Source of the DNA: Epiperipatus broadwayi
Taxonomy: Eukaryota; Onychophora; Udeonychophora; Euonychophora; Peripatidae
Direction: 5' to 3'
Assembly: GCA_028023455.1 (NCBI GenBank)
Contig: JAQFVV010006639.1
Coordinates: 444,001-508,000, forward strand
DNA length: 64,000 nt
Positions 23,690 through 37,912 of this stretch are shown in pieces. The notes under the pieces are model-generated. The model had not been told where the DNA came from, searched no databases, and was given only the letters and a program-made list of their open reading frames with translations. The translations under genes were made by a program, and so were the position numbers. Within the stretch, counting starts at the first letter, position 1. Every line of letters starts with the position of its first letter.

Positions 23690-25500
23690 TTAGAAGTAGA
23701 TACAATAAGAATAGTAATATCAGTAGTAATGGTAAAACAATGATTTTACTAGATAGAACTTTTCGAAAGCAGCACAAAGGATATCACTGATGACTAAGTT
23801 GATATCAAGAATTAAGATCAATATAGATGCTCTTAGTAAAACATTCCAAAAGAAAAAAAATAGATAGATGCAAGGATATAAGTTGTTGTTTTTTTTTTTG
23901 CAATGGCAGGACAATGAATGAAAAGATATTGCACGATGTTGAATTTGCTCTAATATTTAATTTAGTATCTCTAATTGATGAAATTCATCACTGTATCAAT
24001 GAAAGGAAATTAGTGCTAAACTTTCTTCACACAGTACAACTTGTCCTCATTTTATTAATACTTATGCTCCAATTTTAAAAGTATTTCAAAAATGAAAGCT
24101 TTTATTTATTGTTTGATAGCATTATTACAAAAACATATTAAAATATTGATTTATTTCTTTTCGGAGATGTTAATGCAACTGCTACCATGAAACATAAATG
24201 GGCATTAACACTCAGGCAATAGAGCATTTAATAGCCAAAAATAAGACATGATTACCATTCCTTATGCTTACACAAGCTGTTTACACAGAGGCTAAACTCT
24301 TCATATAGTAGAGCAACTCAGTACTAGCCAGACTAATCAATGGTTGCAAGAAGGTTTGTGCACAAAACCCCTATCTAATGTCACCTCATCCAATATCCCA
24401 GACTAGTTTCTAGTTTGTGGCTTTCATCAGTGAGGAGCCTAAGATCTAGGTGCAGCACTTTCAGATTCAAGGCTTCTCATTGGTGAATGCCACAAGCTAA
24501 AAACTAATCTGAGGATATTGAATGAGTAAGCACTAGATAGGAATTTTATGCAAAACTTTGCATTCATTGATTGGTCTGGCTTGCATTGAGTGGGACTATT
24601 ATATGGAAAGTTTAGCCTCTGTGTAAGCATTTAATAAATTGCATTATGGTTAGAAGTCAGAATACAAAAGTTTACACTGCATGATGAATAATAAGCAGAG
24701 ATTGTTAAGTAGATCATAGATTAGTATGGTCCAAATTTAAAATAATAGTTACATTTAAAACTAAATATATCAGTCATTTCTCAAGACAATTAATGTTTAT
24801 TCATTAGAGGATTCAACTATAGTTTCTAAATTTTGAAAGCTATTGAAGAGTAAAATTTCTAATTTAGATTTTCAAGTTTGACGTTTTCATAAAGCATTGA
24901 ATTTCTCTCAAGATATGTGTTATGGGTTTAGATAAATTTATTGGATTAACTAAAAAAATCACGACTGCTTTTCTGATAATAAGCTTATTATTAGTAATTT
25001 AATTATGATGAATTTTCTGCTTAGCAGAATAATAGATTAAATATAAACTTTCATAATAAATAAAATAGCTGAAAGCAGAAAGTCAACGATTAATAAGAAG
25101 GCTTAAAATGGATTGATGGATTAAAACTACAAATAATATAGAGTCACTAGCTGATCATAGCTATTGTAGATCTTTTTTGATGCATTGAAATAAACATATG
25201 GACCTGAAATATATTATCCCCATCATATTAATTCCAGGAATGGCATATTCTTAACTGATGTTATCAATAAAATTCTTTGGTAATCTTTTGAACAATGATA
25301 TGAAAATTGAGATGACAACTTTTAGCAATGCACCCATTATATCTAATTTCAATTAGGACAAAGATACCCAGCTTAATGAAGGCAAACAGCTCATTGTAAT
25401 CTTAAGAATGGAAAAGTTCTATATTCTGATTAAATATCTAAAGACACTTAAAAATATAGTAATGATATGTTAGCATCAAATATTAAAATTTTATTATTTA
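23690..25500 (+). pseudogene. Decayed LINE, endonuclease and linker
   Basis: Same LINE family as 10720-13260, upstream part. INERKLVLNFL and INTYAPIL (about 23996-24076, with a frame change) match the endonuclease core. LFLFGDVNATATMKHKW (24152-24202) is the GDFN block with Phe changed to Val. After the family C insertion, LINCIMVRSQNTKVYTA (about 24633-24683) and VDHRLVWSKFKI (about 24707-24742) match the LIDYI and DHRLI blocks that end the endonuclease. A linker with HHINSRNG-like sequence follows (about 25224). Many stops. No reverse transcriptase follows. Confidence 0.72.
24234..24625. mobile_element. Family C foldback with 11-bp TSD, inserted in a LINE
   Basis: A perfect 11-base direct repeat AGCATTTAATA flanks it at 24223-24233 and 24626-24636, and LINE coding similarity resumes on both sides. 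Inside, left arm about 24270-24440 and right arm about 24464-24625 are inverted copies meeting near 24450. The outer left part GACATGATTACCATT is outside the foldback and is shared with the copies at 43.7 and 47.7-49.3 kb. No ORF. Confidence 0.85.
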
Positions 25501-25504
25501 TATA

Positions 25505-25800
25505 TAGAGCTGGCAAATAATTGCTTAACAAGCATTGCAGAATATCCCTAACCCCAGACCAGTTTCTGCTACTGGCTTTCTCAGTGAGGTGTTAGAATAT
25601 TCAAGCATTAGATTAAAAATACCAGGACAAGCCCAACTCTTTATCTAATGAATAACTATTAAGTAGAAAATCTGAAATTTTCAGATATCTGTGTATCTTC
25701 CAATCCAGCTATCTAAATTAAATAGCCATATGGGACTGAACACCAAATTCAGATACATCATATATTAATACTTTAGCGATATAAAATCACCAAACCCTTT
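25505..25800. mobile_element. Family B diverged copy
   Basis: Shares the order of blocks with 11040-11335: a CCCCAGACCAGTTTC-like core, a TCAGTGAGGTGT block, AGATTAAAAATACCA, GAAATTTTCAGA with ATCT, and TATATTAATA before the end. It abuts the decayed LINE at 23690-25500. No TSD could be defined. Confidence 0.6.
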
Positions 25801-27335
25801 TAGCAAAAATAAATTACAAAGAAATCAAGTTATATGTCACCTGACTTAATTTAACAAGCTTCTAGCTTTATTAATATTTTAATGTGTGCCACAGAGTATA
25901 TAGGTAAACCTATAATAAACCAGTTTTCTCTCCCTTTATATTAAATGCTTATCTAGCATCAGTGTATATCCTAATCTAGGTTAACATGCTAATCTGCATA
26001 TCTCTGGGCCTAATTGTGTGATCAACTTAACTTGATATAGATAGATGCCACAGGAGCGCTATTAATTTAATTATATAACTTTGGCTATTAAGTTCCATAT
26101 GATTTAGCAGACTACACAAGAGCTAGAAATTTGGCATATTAATATAGGAATAAACTTTCATACCCCACTACACTTTATCGAACACTTAAGATGAGACAAT
26201 ATGTAACATTAATCTCATTAGTATGTGATGCCTACATGCATAATCTTTCACGTTCTCATTACATAATTCTGTATATTTTAGTTTCATTATCTTTTATTTT
26301 ATTTATTAAATTAATAATATTTAAAATATAACTCATTTTCATATCTTTATTGTCTGTGAGTTCATTTTATCCAACTCTAGAGTTATTTGCACATACATCA
26401 TTTTATCTATATGCATATCATTCTATTATGTTCCATAATTAATCACTTAGTCATATGTGTGTATATCTGACCAAATCCGTATTAAGTTAGTTAATTTATG
26501 AGTCTCTTGTTCACCCTGGGTGACTGCTGGACTGTGATTAAATGAATTGTCCATGTAAGTTGAGAAATGTCATCCATAGAGTATTAGATCATTGAGCAGA
26601 GGTGAAAGGATTGAATGTTTGTCAGATTCTGGATCGGCTTTAGTGTATTTTGTCTGTGTTCTAGATTTTGTTACGTGGAGAGATAATTCTTATCATTTCA
26701 ATATTAACCAAAGAACTTAATGGAGCTCTTGACAACATCCTGGTAATCAAATGATAAATAATAAAAAGTAAAACTTTAAACCAAGTGGAAGTATTTATTG
26801 GCTATATTTTTATTAAATTTAATCAATTTTATCAAATATTTTATATATGTACCCACAGCTTTGCTTGTGTTATTAAATTAAAAGAATGTACTGTAATTGA
26901 TAATTAAATTAAAATATACTTAAATAATATTTACATAAGACAATACATGATTGTTAACAGCAAGTAATGCATTTTTATGATCAATATTGTAGATGATTTT
27001 TAACTGTTATTGATAACTCATGCATTAATTCATGTAAATATATTTAATTCTCAACTAAATTACATTATTTTAATTTACTAATATGAACTAAGTTGATACA
27101 TGATTTTGCATGCATTAGTAGAATAATAATAAAAATAAAAGCATAAAAGAATATAATGTAGTTAATTATTAAAACACATTTATAATTTTTATGGTCGTTA
27201 TAACAATGGTTATGCTACAATATAAAAAAAATGTGTATTTTATCTTTAAATATTTTTTATTTAGCCTAAATAAGGTTACATTATGTTAAAACATAAATAG
27301 ATTACCATGCATTACAATTGCGTATTAGATGAATC
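25801..27335. other. AT-rich region without genes
   Basis: No exon, RNA gene or repeat copy recognised. The part next to 27340 may include the 3' UTR of the minus-strand LINE, but no poly(A) or tail repeat marks its end. Confidence 0.45.
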
Positions 27336-27340
27336 TGGTA

Positions 27341-30300
27341 TTAGTTCATATGGTTTGAAGTTGTTTGAGGTTGAGATAGTCCTTGTGATATAGAGCTCAT
27401 AGGTGTATGGAATAGCTTCCATGTCTCCTCATAAATGAATTTTGATGATAGTAGTTTAACTCTTTGTTTTATCTTTTGCAGTGATTGTATAAAGCAGAAT
27501 CTTTCATTAAGAGGAGGCTGTGAATACATTTTCTTGCAGCTTACATACCAGAGTGAATATGTGATGAAATTGACATTCTAATGAGTGGAAATTGTTTTTA
27601 ATGCAGTCTTGTAATGATATAATGAGGTAGTAGTCTCTCTTTATGTTGTAATAAATAATAGATCTTATTTTTCCAAGTCCATTGCATGAAATGATGATGT
27701 CTCATCTTCTCTTCTGTAGTTTGGGCATACTGAGTCAACTTTGATGATATGCCATTTAAAGTACAGGAACCACAATGTAGGCATGGCATCCAGGTTTATT
27801 TTCATGATGAAGTCCAAATATTTGGGTTCTAGAGCCCAATGTTTGAACAATGTTGTTATTTTATAATTGGTTATGTCTAATTTTGTATTTTGTAAATTTT
27901 GATCCAGGTTCATTAATTTCTGAGCACTCCAGATATTTATTTTCCTGGCAATGATATCTGGTGTAATGTTGATGTACTGCTTGAGGTTTTGTGTTGTTTT
28001 ATATAGTCAGCTGCTTTTCTTTGGGGGTGGTGTGTCAGTTGGCTGTATTAATTCAATTATGTGATTTTACCTGTATTTAATTCCTATGATGTAAAGGAGG
28101 GTATGAGTTTTTTGTAGAAGTAAGACTGGAATAGCATGTAGAGACATGCCATTAAATTAGCAATGCTGTTTATTTTGCTTATGCTTTTGGCTACTGTTTC
28201 ATTTCTCCAGAATAGCCTGGTACTGAACTTATTTATTTTTTTATGAAGGAACTTGGGTAGACATTATAGGTAAGTAGTAGGAAATTATGGACATAATCTT
28301 CATATTCAGCATGGCTACCTTATCCTGTAGGGATAGGTACATTCCTGCCAGAGTTTTAGTTGATGTCCTGGAGTTCCTTTGACATTTTTGTCTGTGACTT
28401 ATATATGGAAAAACCCAGAAATTTCTGGGGGTCAGCACGATAGCTTGATGATATTCTTTTCCCAGTCAGAATACACCAGGTCTATGATTTCCTGGTGTTA
28501 ATTTTGAGTCCAGATACATTAGAGAATGAGTTAATAATTTGGCATAACTGGAACAGGTATTTCTTGGATGGAAGGGTAACTAGAACATCATCCATATATG
28601 CTATGGTTATAATATAACTATTTCCCAGGAGCATAGATGCCAGAAAGTTGATCCTCAATATTTTTGATGAGAGGATTGATGTAAATTGTAAAAAGAAGGG
28701 CACGGAGAGGTGATCCTTGGTAGATCAATGATGTAGGGATGAATCCTTTGGTGATGGTCCCATTCATTGAAATATAAATATCTCTGTTGATGAAAATGTT
28801 CTCTAGAATTTGTGCTATCTCTGATGGTATATCAATATCTGCAAGTATTTCTAGAAATACATGAGTGTTGACAGAGTTGAATGCATCTGATATAACTAGT
28901 TGTACAGCTGCATGTGAGACCTAATATGGTCGAGTAGGATGTTAGTCTCACCTATAGCTGTCAGAGCAGATGACCCTTTTTTTGCATATTGCAATGATGC
29001 TAAGTGGTTGAGAATTATTGTTTGAATTTTGTCTTTTATGAGTCCCTCCATTATCTTGATAAGGAGAGGGACATACAGATGGGATTAATATTGGCAATTT
29101 GAGTAGGATCCCGATTCTTTTTTATGAGGGGTACCAGTGCAATAGGATACATGTTCTTAATTCTTTTTTTCCTTCGGCTAGGTGGTTAATCATTCCCAAC
29201 ATTATGGGGACTGAGAAATTGCTAAGGTGATCTAGAAGAAACTTGGGATTTTATGCATCCACAGATGCATGTGATCTGAAAGAGATAGTTTTTGTTTCAG
29301 GTCTTTTTAACTTGACATTATGTTGGAATGAAGGGCATGATTGAAGAGAACTTTTGAAAATGGAGTCTGATTAACTCAAGCATGTGATATCCAGTGATTT
29401 TAACTCCACTATGATTTAAGTAGGAGGGAGTGCATTGTTTTTTTTGCTCCCAGTGCCCATCTTAGATAGTTCCTGGTCCAGTAGTGTTGTTCTGATAAAA
29501 AGATTTTGTCTTTCTTTATTGCAATATACTCAGCCAGGGCTTTCTGCTTGGATTTACATTGAGATTTTAAGTAAGAGTATATTTTCAATATTATCAGGAT
29601 GATTGGAACATTGATTGATCCTTTTATTTAGGTTGTCCAACCCTTTCATGTGAATTTTAGGACCTTTCATTCTCTCAGCATACTGTTGAATAAGAGTTTG
29701 TAGAAATTTTGATGAAAGCAAACAAGGCAGTTTCTGGAGGCTGTGATGAGATGTTTATCTCATTAAAGAGGATTATGCCTTTGAAGGTATTTCTTCTGTA
29801 ATTGTGGCTTTATTTATCATCCTTATGGATTTATCTTGTTTGATGTTTAATCCATTTTCCACATCTATCAGTTTCACTAGAGCAAGATGGTCTGTGAATG
29901 ACACATTTTGTAATGTGGCCTCCAAGCTATAGTGTAATTCAGACATTAGAAAAGGAGGTTGACCAGTGACTTTTATCTTCTGGTATAATAAGAGAAATCT
30001 CCAAAAGGAAAGAAGCCTTCTCCACCGATAAATCCATGATTTGTAGGTAAATGTACTTCAATACCATAGTTGAGTACATGGTATTCAAGTCACCTAAGAG
30101 GATGGTCAGCCAATTGTTACTTGATGTTATCAAATTAACTGCAGCCAATTGTTACTTAATGTTATCAAATTAACTGCATTTATAACCCTGATGCATGCAG
30201 CATCATTTTTGGGTGTATACATATAAATAGCATTAAACATTGATTTTCCGTAGGTGAAATTAGCTTTTATAATATAGTTGTCATTATAAATGATTTTAAA

Positions 30301-30440
30301 TTTATTTGAAGGCTGTTGGCTGTTTATAATAATGCCAACCCCTCCAGCTCCCCTAACATTTATGCTGGCAATTTTAATATTATTGTGATGATTGAGTGAT
30401 AAATCACAATTATCTACCACAGTCTGGTTTTGGCATGAGA
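27341..30440 (-). pseudogene. ORF2 of the L1/Tx1-like element, fragmented
   Basis: The endonuclease begins at about 30385 with IKIASINVRG, then carries a deletion. ILLGDLNT near 30090 is the GDFN block. The reverse transcriptase follows: RDPTQIANINPI (about 29120-29085), SDAFNSVNTHVFLEIL (about 28890-28843), GSPLRALLFTIYINPLI near 28700, and YMDD (28581-28598) followed by SGLKINTRKS. LSLQDKVAMLN (about 28350-28318) is the thumb block. CPNYRREDET near 27720 resembles the C-terminal zinc-like region. A 35-bp duplication at 30107-30176 breaks the frame. Confidence 0.72.
30107..30176. repeat. 35-bp tandem duplication in LINE endonuclease
   Basis: Units 30107-30141 and 30142-30176 differ at one base (G/A). 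The length is not a multiple of three, so the duplication shifts the frame. It repeats the codons for AVNLIT-SNNWL just before the GDLN block. Confidence 0.92.
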
Positions 30441-31089
30441 TGTTACATTTACTTATACATGTTTGCATTGACTCTTGCGAGTTGTGATCTTTGTAGAGAT
30501 GAGGGATGAAATATATTGCTTCATAAGCTGAAGCATTTTTAGAATTATCTGATTCTAGGTTGTTTTCTACTTTAGACTTCTTCCCCTTTTTACTACTGTT
30601 TGGGTTTTATGGTCTCTGTTGGTGTGCTCATATGGTTCCTGTAGTTGTGATTTTCTGGGCATATATTCTGTTTTGAAATCATCCAAACTGTCCTTTGGTA
30701 TTCCTGATGATTTCCTTTTTTATTTATTAAGTGTGGAGTTGAAATGTCCATTTCAGTTTCATCATCTGTATGTAGTGTTTTGTTAACTCTTTGTGTACTG
30801 TTTGTACTCTGATTCAGTTCAGTTGTCTGACTTTGTTTGGCAGGCAGTTCTTCTTTTTCCTTATGTTTGTATCTTGCTGTATAGTGAGGATGTTTTGAAG
30901 CTTGAAGATGAGGAATCTTAGTATTCATATTCAGAGTTTTGCATTATGGTATGCTTGGTACTATGGTGTAGCCTGTTCCAGCTTGAGCATCATTAGGGTT
31001 AGCTGTTTTCGCTGTGTTATGGCAAATATTTGAATTGTAGTAGGTATTTTATCCTGTTGTTTTGGATTGGTTGCAGAAAATTGAGGTGT

Positions 31090-33930
31090 TTTTTTTTTAG
31101 AATTTCTTAGTTGTTTTTGAACCACTCAGTATTGATCTACTCTTTTGTTTATTCCTTGGGATGTAGCTGTTTTCATTGTTGTTTAACTGCTCTGACTTTC
31201 AGCTTCGGTGATCTGGTAGGTGTGATATTTACTGCATTTATGGAATCAGTTCTTTTTATTGCCACATGGGGAACAAATCCCTGCTGCACAGTCTTTGATG
31301 ATGTGTGTGTGTGTTGACCACAGTAGAATCACTGTGGTCTTATGCCTATGAAAGACAATATCATTGGTTCTCCTCTATATATTTAACCACAGTAGGAATA
31401 TCACTAGAGCTGCTGTCTTGTTTTAGTTGAAGTTCAAAGTAGGCTATGTTTGAGAGAATTTGCAATCCAGATCTCTCCTCCAGCAGGTATTTAAATTTGA
31501 TGATTTTACCAAATACTGACAAGATTTCTTGTACATCCATATCCTCAAAACCATTTATACAATTCTTGATTCTCCTGGACAAGGCATTAGCCTGATTTAG
31601 ATCAACATAACATATGAACTGGTTGTCTATTGTTTTGTATGTGCATTTGAAGACATTTCTATTTGCCCAGCTAGTGAATTCAGTAATGATATACCTATCA
31701 TTAGGGTGGATAGATATCTTGTAAATGCAATCAGCTATGTTTGTTTGCTTTATCATAGTACAGAGGCTTTTGATGGAAAATTTAATAATTGAACATTTAT
31801 GTTAGTGACAGCTAGAATAAGGCTTCTGTGACTGCTATAATTAGCTAGTGATTTGAGTAAGTTGTTGGGTATTGTATGGTTGAATCTCTATATTAAATTC
31901 TCTATATTGATCTTCACTATAGTATTGCATATTGAAATTGTCATCAGGTTGTCTTGAGTTATACTGCATATTTGCCTTATCAGTAGACTGTTCAATCAAG
32001 TCAATGATCATCATGTGCTAATTTGGTTTTCTGTGTCCGATGTCTGCTTGGATGTTAGTGCTGTGTTATTTGCAATGCTTTTTTCCTTTACATTTACTTG
32101 CGGGATCATATTATTTTTAGCAATATTTGCATATGATTGTTTATTAATATTGTTATTAGTCTGTTGTGTGTAGTTTGGTGTGTTTTTCTCTTATTAAGGG
32201 GAAATTAACCTAGTAATCTCTCTTGTATTCCAACTTCAGCTGTTTCTAGCAAGTTTCTGGTTAGCACCTCTAGTGAGAGGTTGGGTTTTTTATAAGCATG
32301 GTTGTTTACATTTGCAGCTGAAGTTACTGAGGGTTTTTCACTATTTTTTTGGTTTATTGTAATTATTTTCACTGTAATAAGGCATAGTATGACCTATATT
32401 TTTATTAGAGTCAGTTTGTTCAGTTGGAGGGCTAAAATCTGAGTCAAAATCTGTTTCAGAGTTTTCATGCATTTCAGTTTTGGTATCGCTAATATGCAAA
32501 GATGCCGAATCATTGTTTTTATTTGTTCTGCTTCTGGAAATAATTTCTGTTTGCATAGAATTATGTTTAGATTTTCTTTCTAATTGCTTTATATTGTGTC
32601 TTCTGTTTAATTTAGAAGATATTTCACCATCTACAGAGTCTTCTGTAGACAACTGGTTATTGCTTCTGAATGGCTCATCCCCATTAAAGCTATCTGATGT
32701 ATTAATTCTGGTGATCCTTTTTATTGTAAATATTTGATCTTTTATTTGGATCTATTTGGTAATTAAAGGAATTATTGATTGTTGTTTATTTATTTATGCA
32801 GCAAAATTAGTATTGTTCAAATTATTTTCACAAATGACATTATCTGAAATACCTTCAGTGTTATAACTGAGGCTCTGCAATTCTGATTCATGTTTCAGTT
32901 ATTACATCTTGTATATGCTGTGCTTTGGTTGGTTCTGATTGTGAATTTAGTAATTGCTATTATTTTTAAATGTTTCCTTGTATTTGTATCTTTTTTGACT
33001 ATCATAGCTTTAATTTAGAGATTCTTAGGCATTAAAACCTTCACTGCCCAATGAAGCTGTAGCATAATCTGTGCCATAGGTTTTCTTTTCGTTTATGTTT
33101 ATACCTGTTTGGTTCTTTTTATTTTTATTATTAGACATATTACCATCATTTATTGTACATTTATTGATTCTTTTGCATATGTGTGGACTTAAATGTTCAG
33201 TTTGTTCATCTTTCAAGCTCTGATTCAGTTTGCTCTGGTAAAACGTAACTTTCCCGATGTTATGCATTATACTTGGGGCTCTGAACTTTACTATCTTCTG
33301 CATCTTGATTCTTTAAAGTTTTATCATATGGGTAATGATATTTTTGATTTTTGTTAGTATTATTATTTGATTTATGTTGCTTATGTATTAATTTTTGATT
33401 TAGGTCTGAATTTTTTTCATAAAGTTCATCACCTGAGTCAGAATTTGAGCTGAGGTATCTGGAATTTGTTGTTGTTTTTTTTGCTACCGAATGTAGGTTT
33501 TTTTTAAATTCAATCTTTTTCTGTTTTCTAATTTGATTTTTCGATTTTTTAGAGGAGTTTGTTGTGGGCCGACTTCTTTTGGGTTGTTTGTTTTGGGTGC
33601 TTGATTTTTTGGATTCTTGTTTGCTTATTATTGTATGTTGTGTAGAAATGTAATTTTGAGTTTTGAATTGTAATATATTAATATTAACTGCAACTTGTTC
33701 CACATTATGCGTCAGGCTCCGCATTCAGATTGGGTTTGTTTGATCCAGTAAAGCCTTATTTATTGGATTATTTTGATCATTTTTGAGCATACATTTATTA
33801 TCACTAATATTTTGGTCTAACTTATCTTGTGCTGATTTACAAATAGTTGTATTTTGAGATCGATCTAATAGATCATTATTAAACTGAGTATTATCAGTGT
33901 TTACTTTTGGGCTTTGGCAAACGTTCATGG
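31090..33930 (-). pseudogene. ORF1 of the L1/Tx1-like element, fragmented
   Basis: Open pieces at 33725-33928, 33260-33724, 33025-33303, 32341-32652 and 31361-31756 lie head to tail in shifting frames. The first four are highly polar, Lys/Asn/Ser-rich and low in hydrophobic residues, as in disordered ORF1 N-termini. The 31361-31756 piece (131 residues) is better ordered and includes CYVDLNQANALSRRIKNC and a VFGKIIKFKYL-like strand, suggesting an RRM-like fold. Downstream (about 31150-31330) HIIKDC and CSPCGNKKN may be degraded CCHC knuckles. No intact protein could be made. Confidence 0.6.
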
Positions 33931-34000
33931 GCTTATTCTGCCAAACGAACTTGTTAGGTGAGACACTAGGGGAATTTGTTCTGTATAATCATATTCAGCA

Positions 34001-37027
<3,027 letters not shown>

Positions 37028-37040
37028 TAAAAAGTATATT

Positions 37041-37306
37041 AATACAATTTATCCAAACTTCAAACACTTTTTAGCAAACTTTATTTGTACATACACCTAC
37101 GTTTCGACTGACCTGCAGTCTTCTTTTTTTTTTTTCATTATTTTATTTAGAAGATCAGAATAGCCTTACTCTGAAGAAGACTGCAGGTCGTCGAAACATA
37201 GGTGTATGTACAAATAAAGTTTGCTAAAAAGTGTTTGAAGTTTGGATAAATTGTATTTATATGATATTATGGCAAACATAAAGAAAAGTGTGATTTTGGT
37301 AATATT
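37041..37306. mobile_element. Inverted-arm element with 13-bp TSD and CTGAAGAAG motif
   Basis: A perfect 13-base direct repeat TAAAAAGTATATT at 37028-37040 and 37307-37319 brackets 266 bases. Arms 37042-37124 and 37175-37257 are inverted copies. After the right arm lies a unique tail (37258-37306). Each arm carries the motif CTGAAGAAG or its remnant, then a 5-bp stem (GACTG/CAGTC in the left arm), then CGAAAC. Inverted terminal copies and variable TSDs are known for Penelope-like elements, so a non-autonomous relative is possible. This is an inference. Confidence 0.7.
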
Positions 37307-37319
37307 TAAAAAGTATATT

Positions 37320-37912
37320 GTTAATTTGTCAGATTATGGAAGTGAACAAAAGTTTTTTCAAAAATAAATTTCTGTTTATATTTCTAAAAATATTTGATAG
37401 CGGCAAATCTAAAAATGAATGCTAGTAACCAACTAGAAAGTGTTATGAGATCAGTAATTTTTTCTATCTCAGTTTTACGTTCCTGAAAAATAAATCATTT
37501 TTACTAAAATCTTATATGTTTTTCTATAATAATTTTATTTTTAGCACATTTTATCAAAATAATTTATATCATGTCAAAAAATACTTTTTAAAATGGTCTA
37601 AAACATTCATTTATCACTTTCAAAATGAAAGAAAAGAAATTGTAACAGTTCAAGTGATTGACAAGTGAATTCTTTTGTCCTCAATAGTGGAGAGCCAATC
37701 AAAGCTTAGAATAAACTGCCTCTACTCTTCGTTAAACCTTTATGTCAGTTTTATTGATTTTTTACTTGTAAAATAATTCAAGAGAGAGCAGCATTTTATG
37801 GAACTGTTTATAACCTTTCAAATGCCAGTAAAATTTTTACCATAGTATTAAAAATGACAGAATTTCGATGACTTGAAATGGCTTCGAGTCATCTCGATAA
37901 ATTCATGGAAAA
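37320..37912. other. AT-rich, nothing recognised
   Basis: No motif, open frame or repeat copy identified. Confidence 0.5.

Larger units (their letters stand above)
27340..34000 (-). mobile_element. L1/Tx1-like LINE, old, minus strand
   Basis: A single degraded element read from about 33.95 kb down to 27.34 kb. It has a long Lys/Asn/Ser-rich ORF1 with an RRM-like part, an ORF2 endonuclease start, reverse transcriptase, and a C-terminal segment with a CPNYRREDET-type zinc-like region. Motif order and the sequence SGLKINTRKS after YMDD fit the L1/Tx1 group. Frames are broken in many places, giving short open pieces. Ends are not defined by target duplications. Confidence 0.75.
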
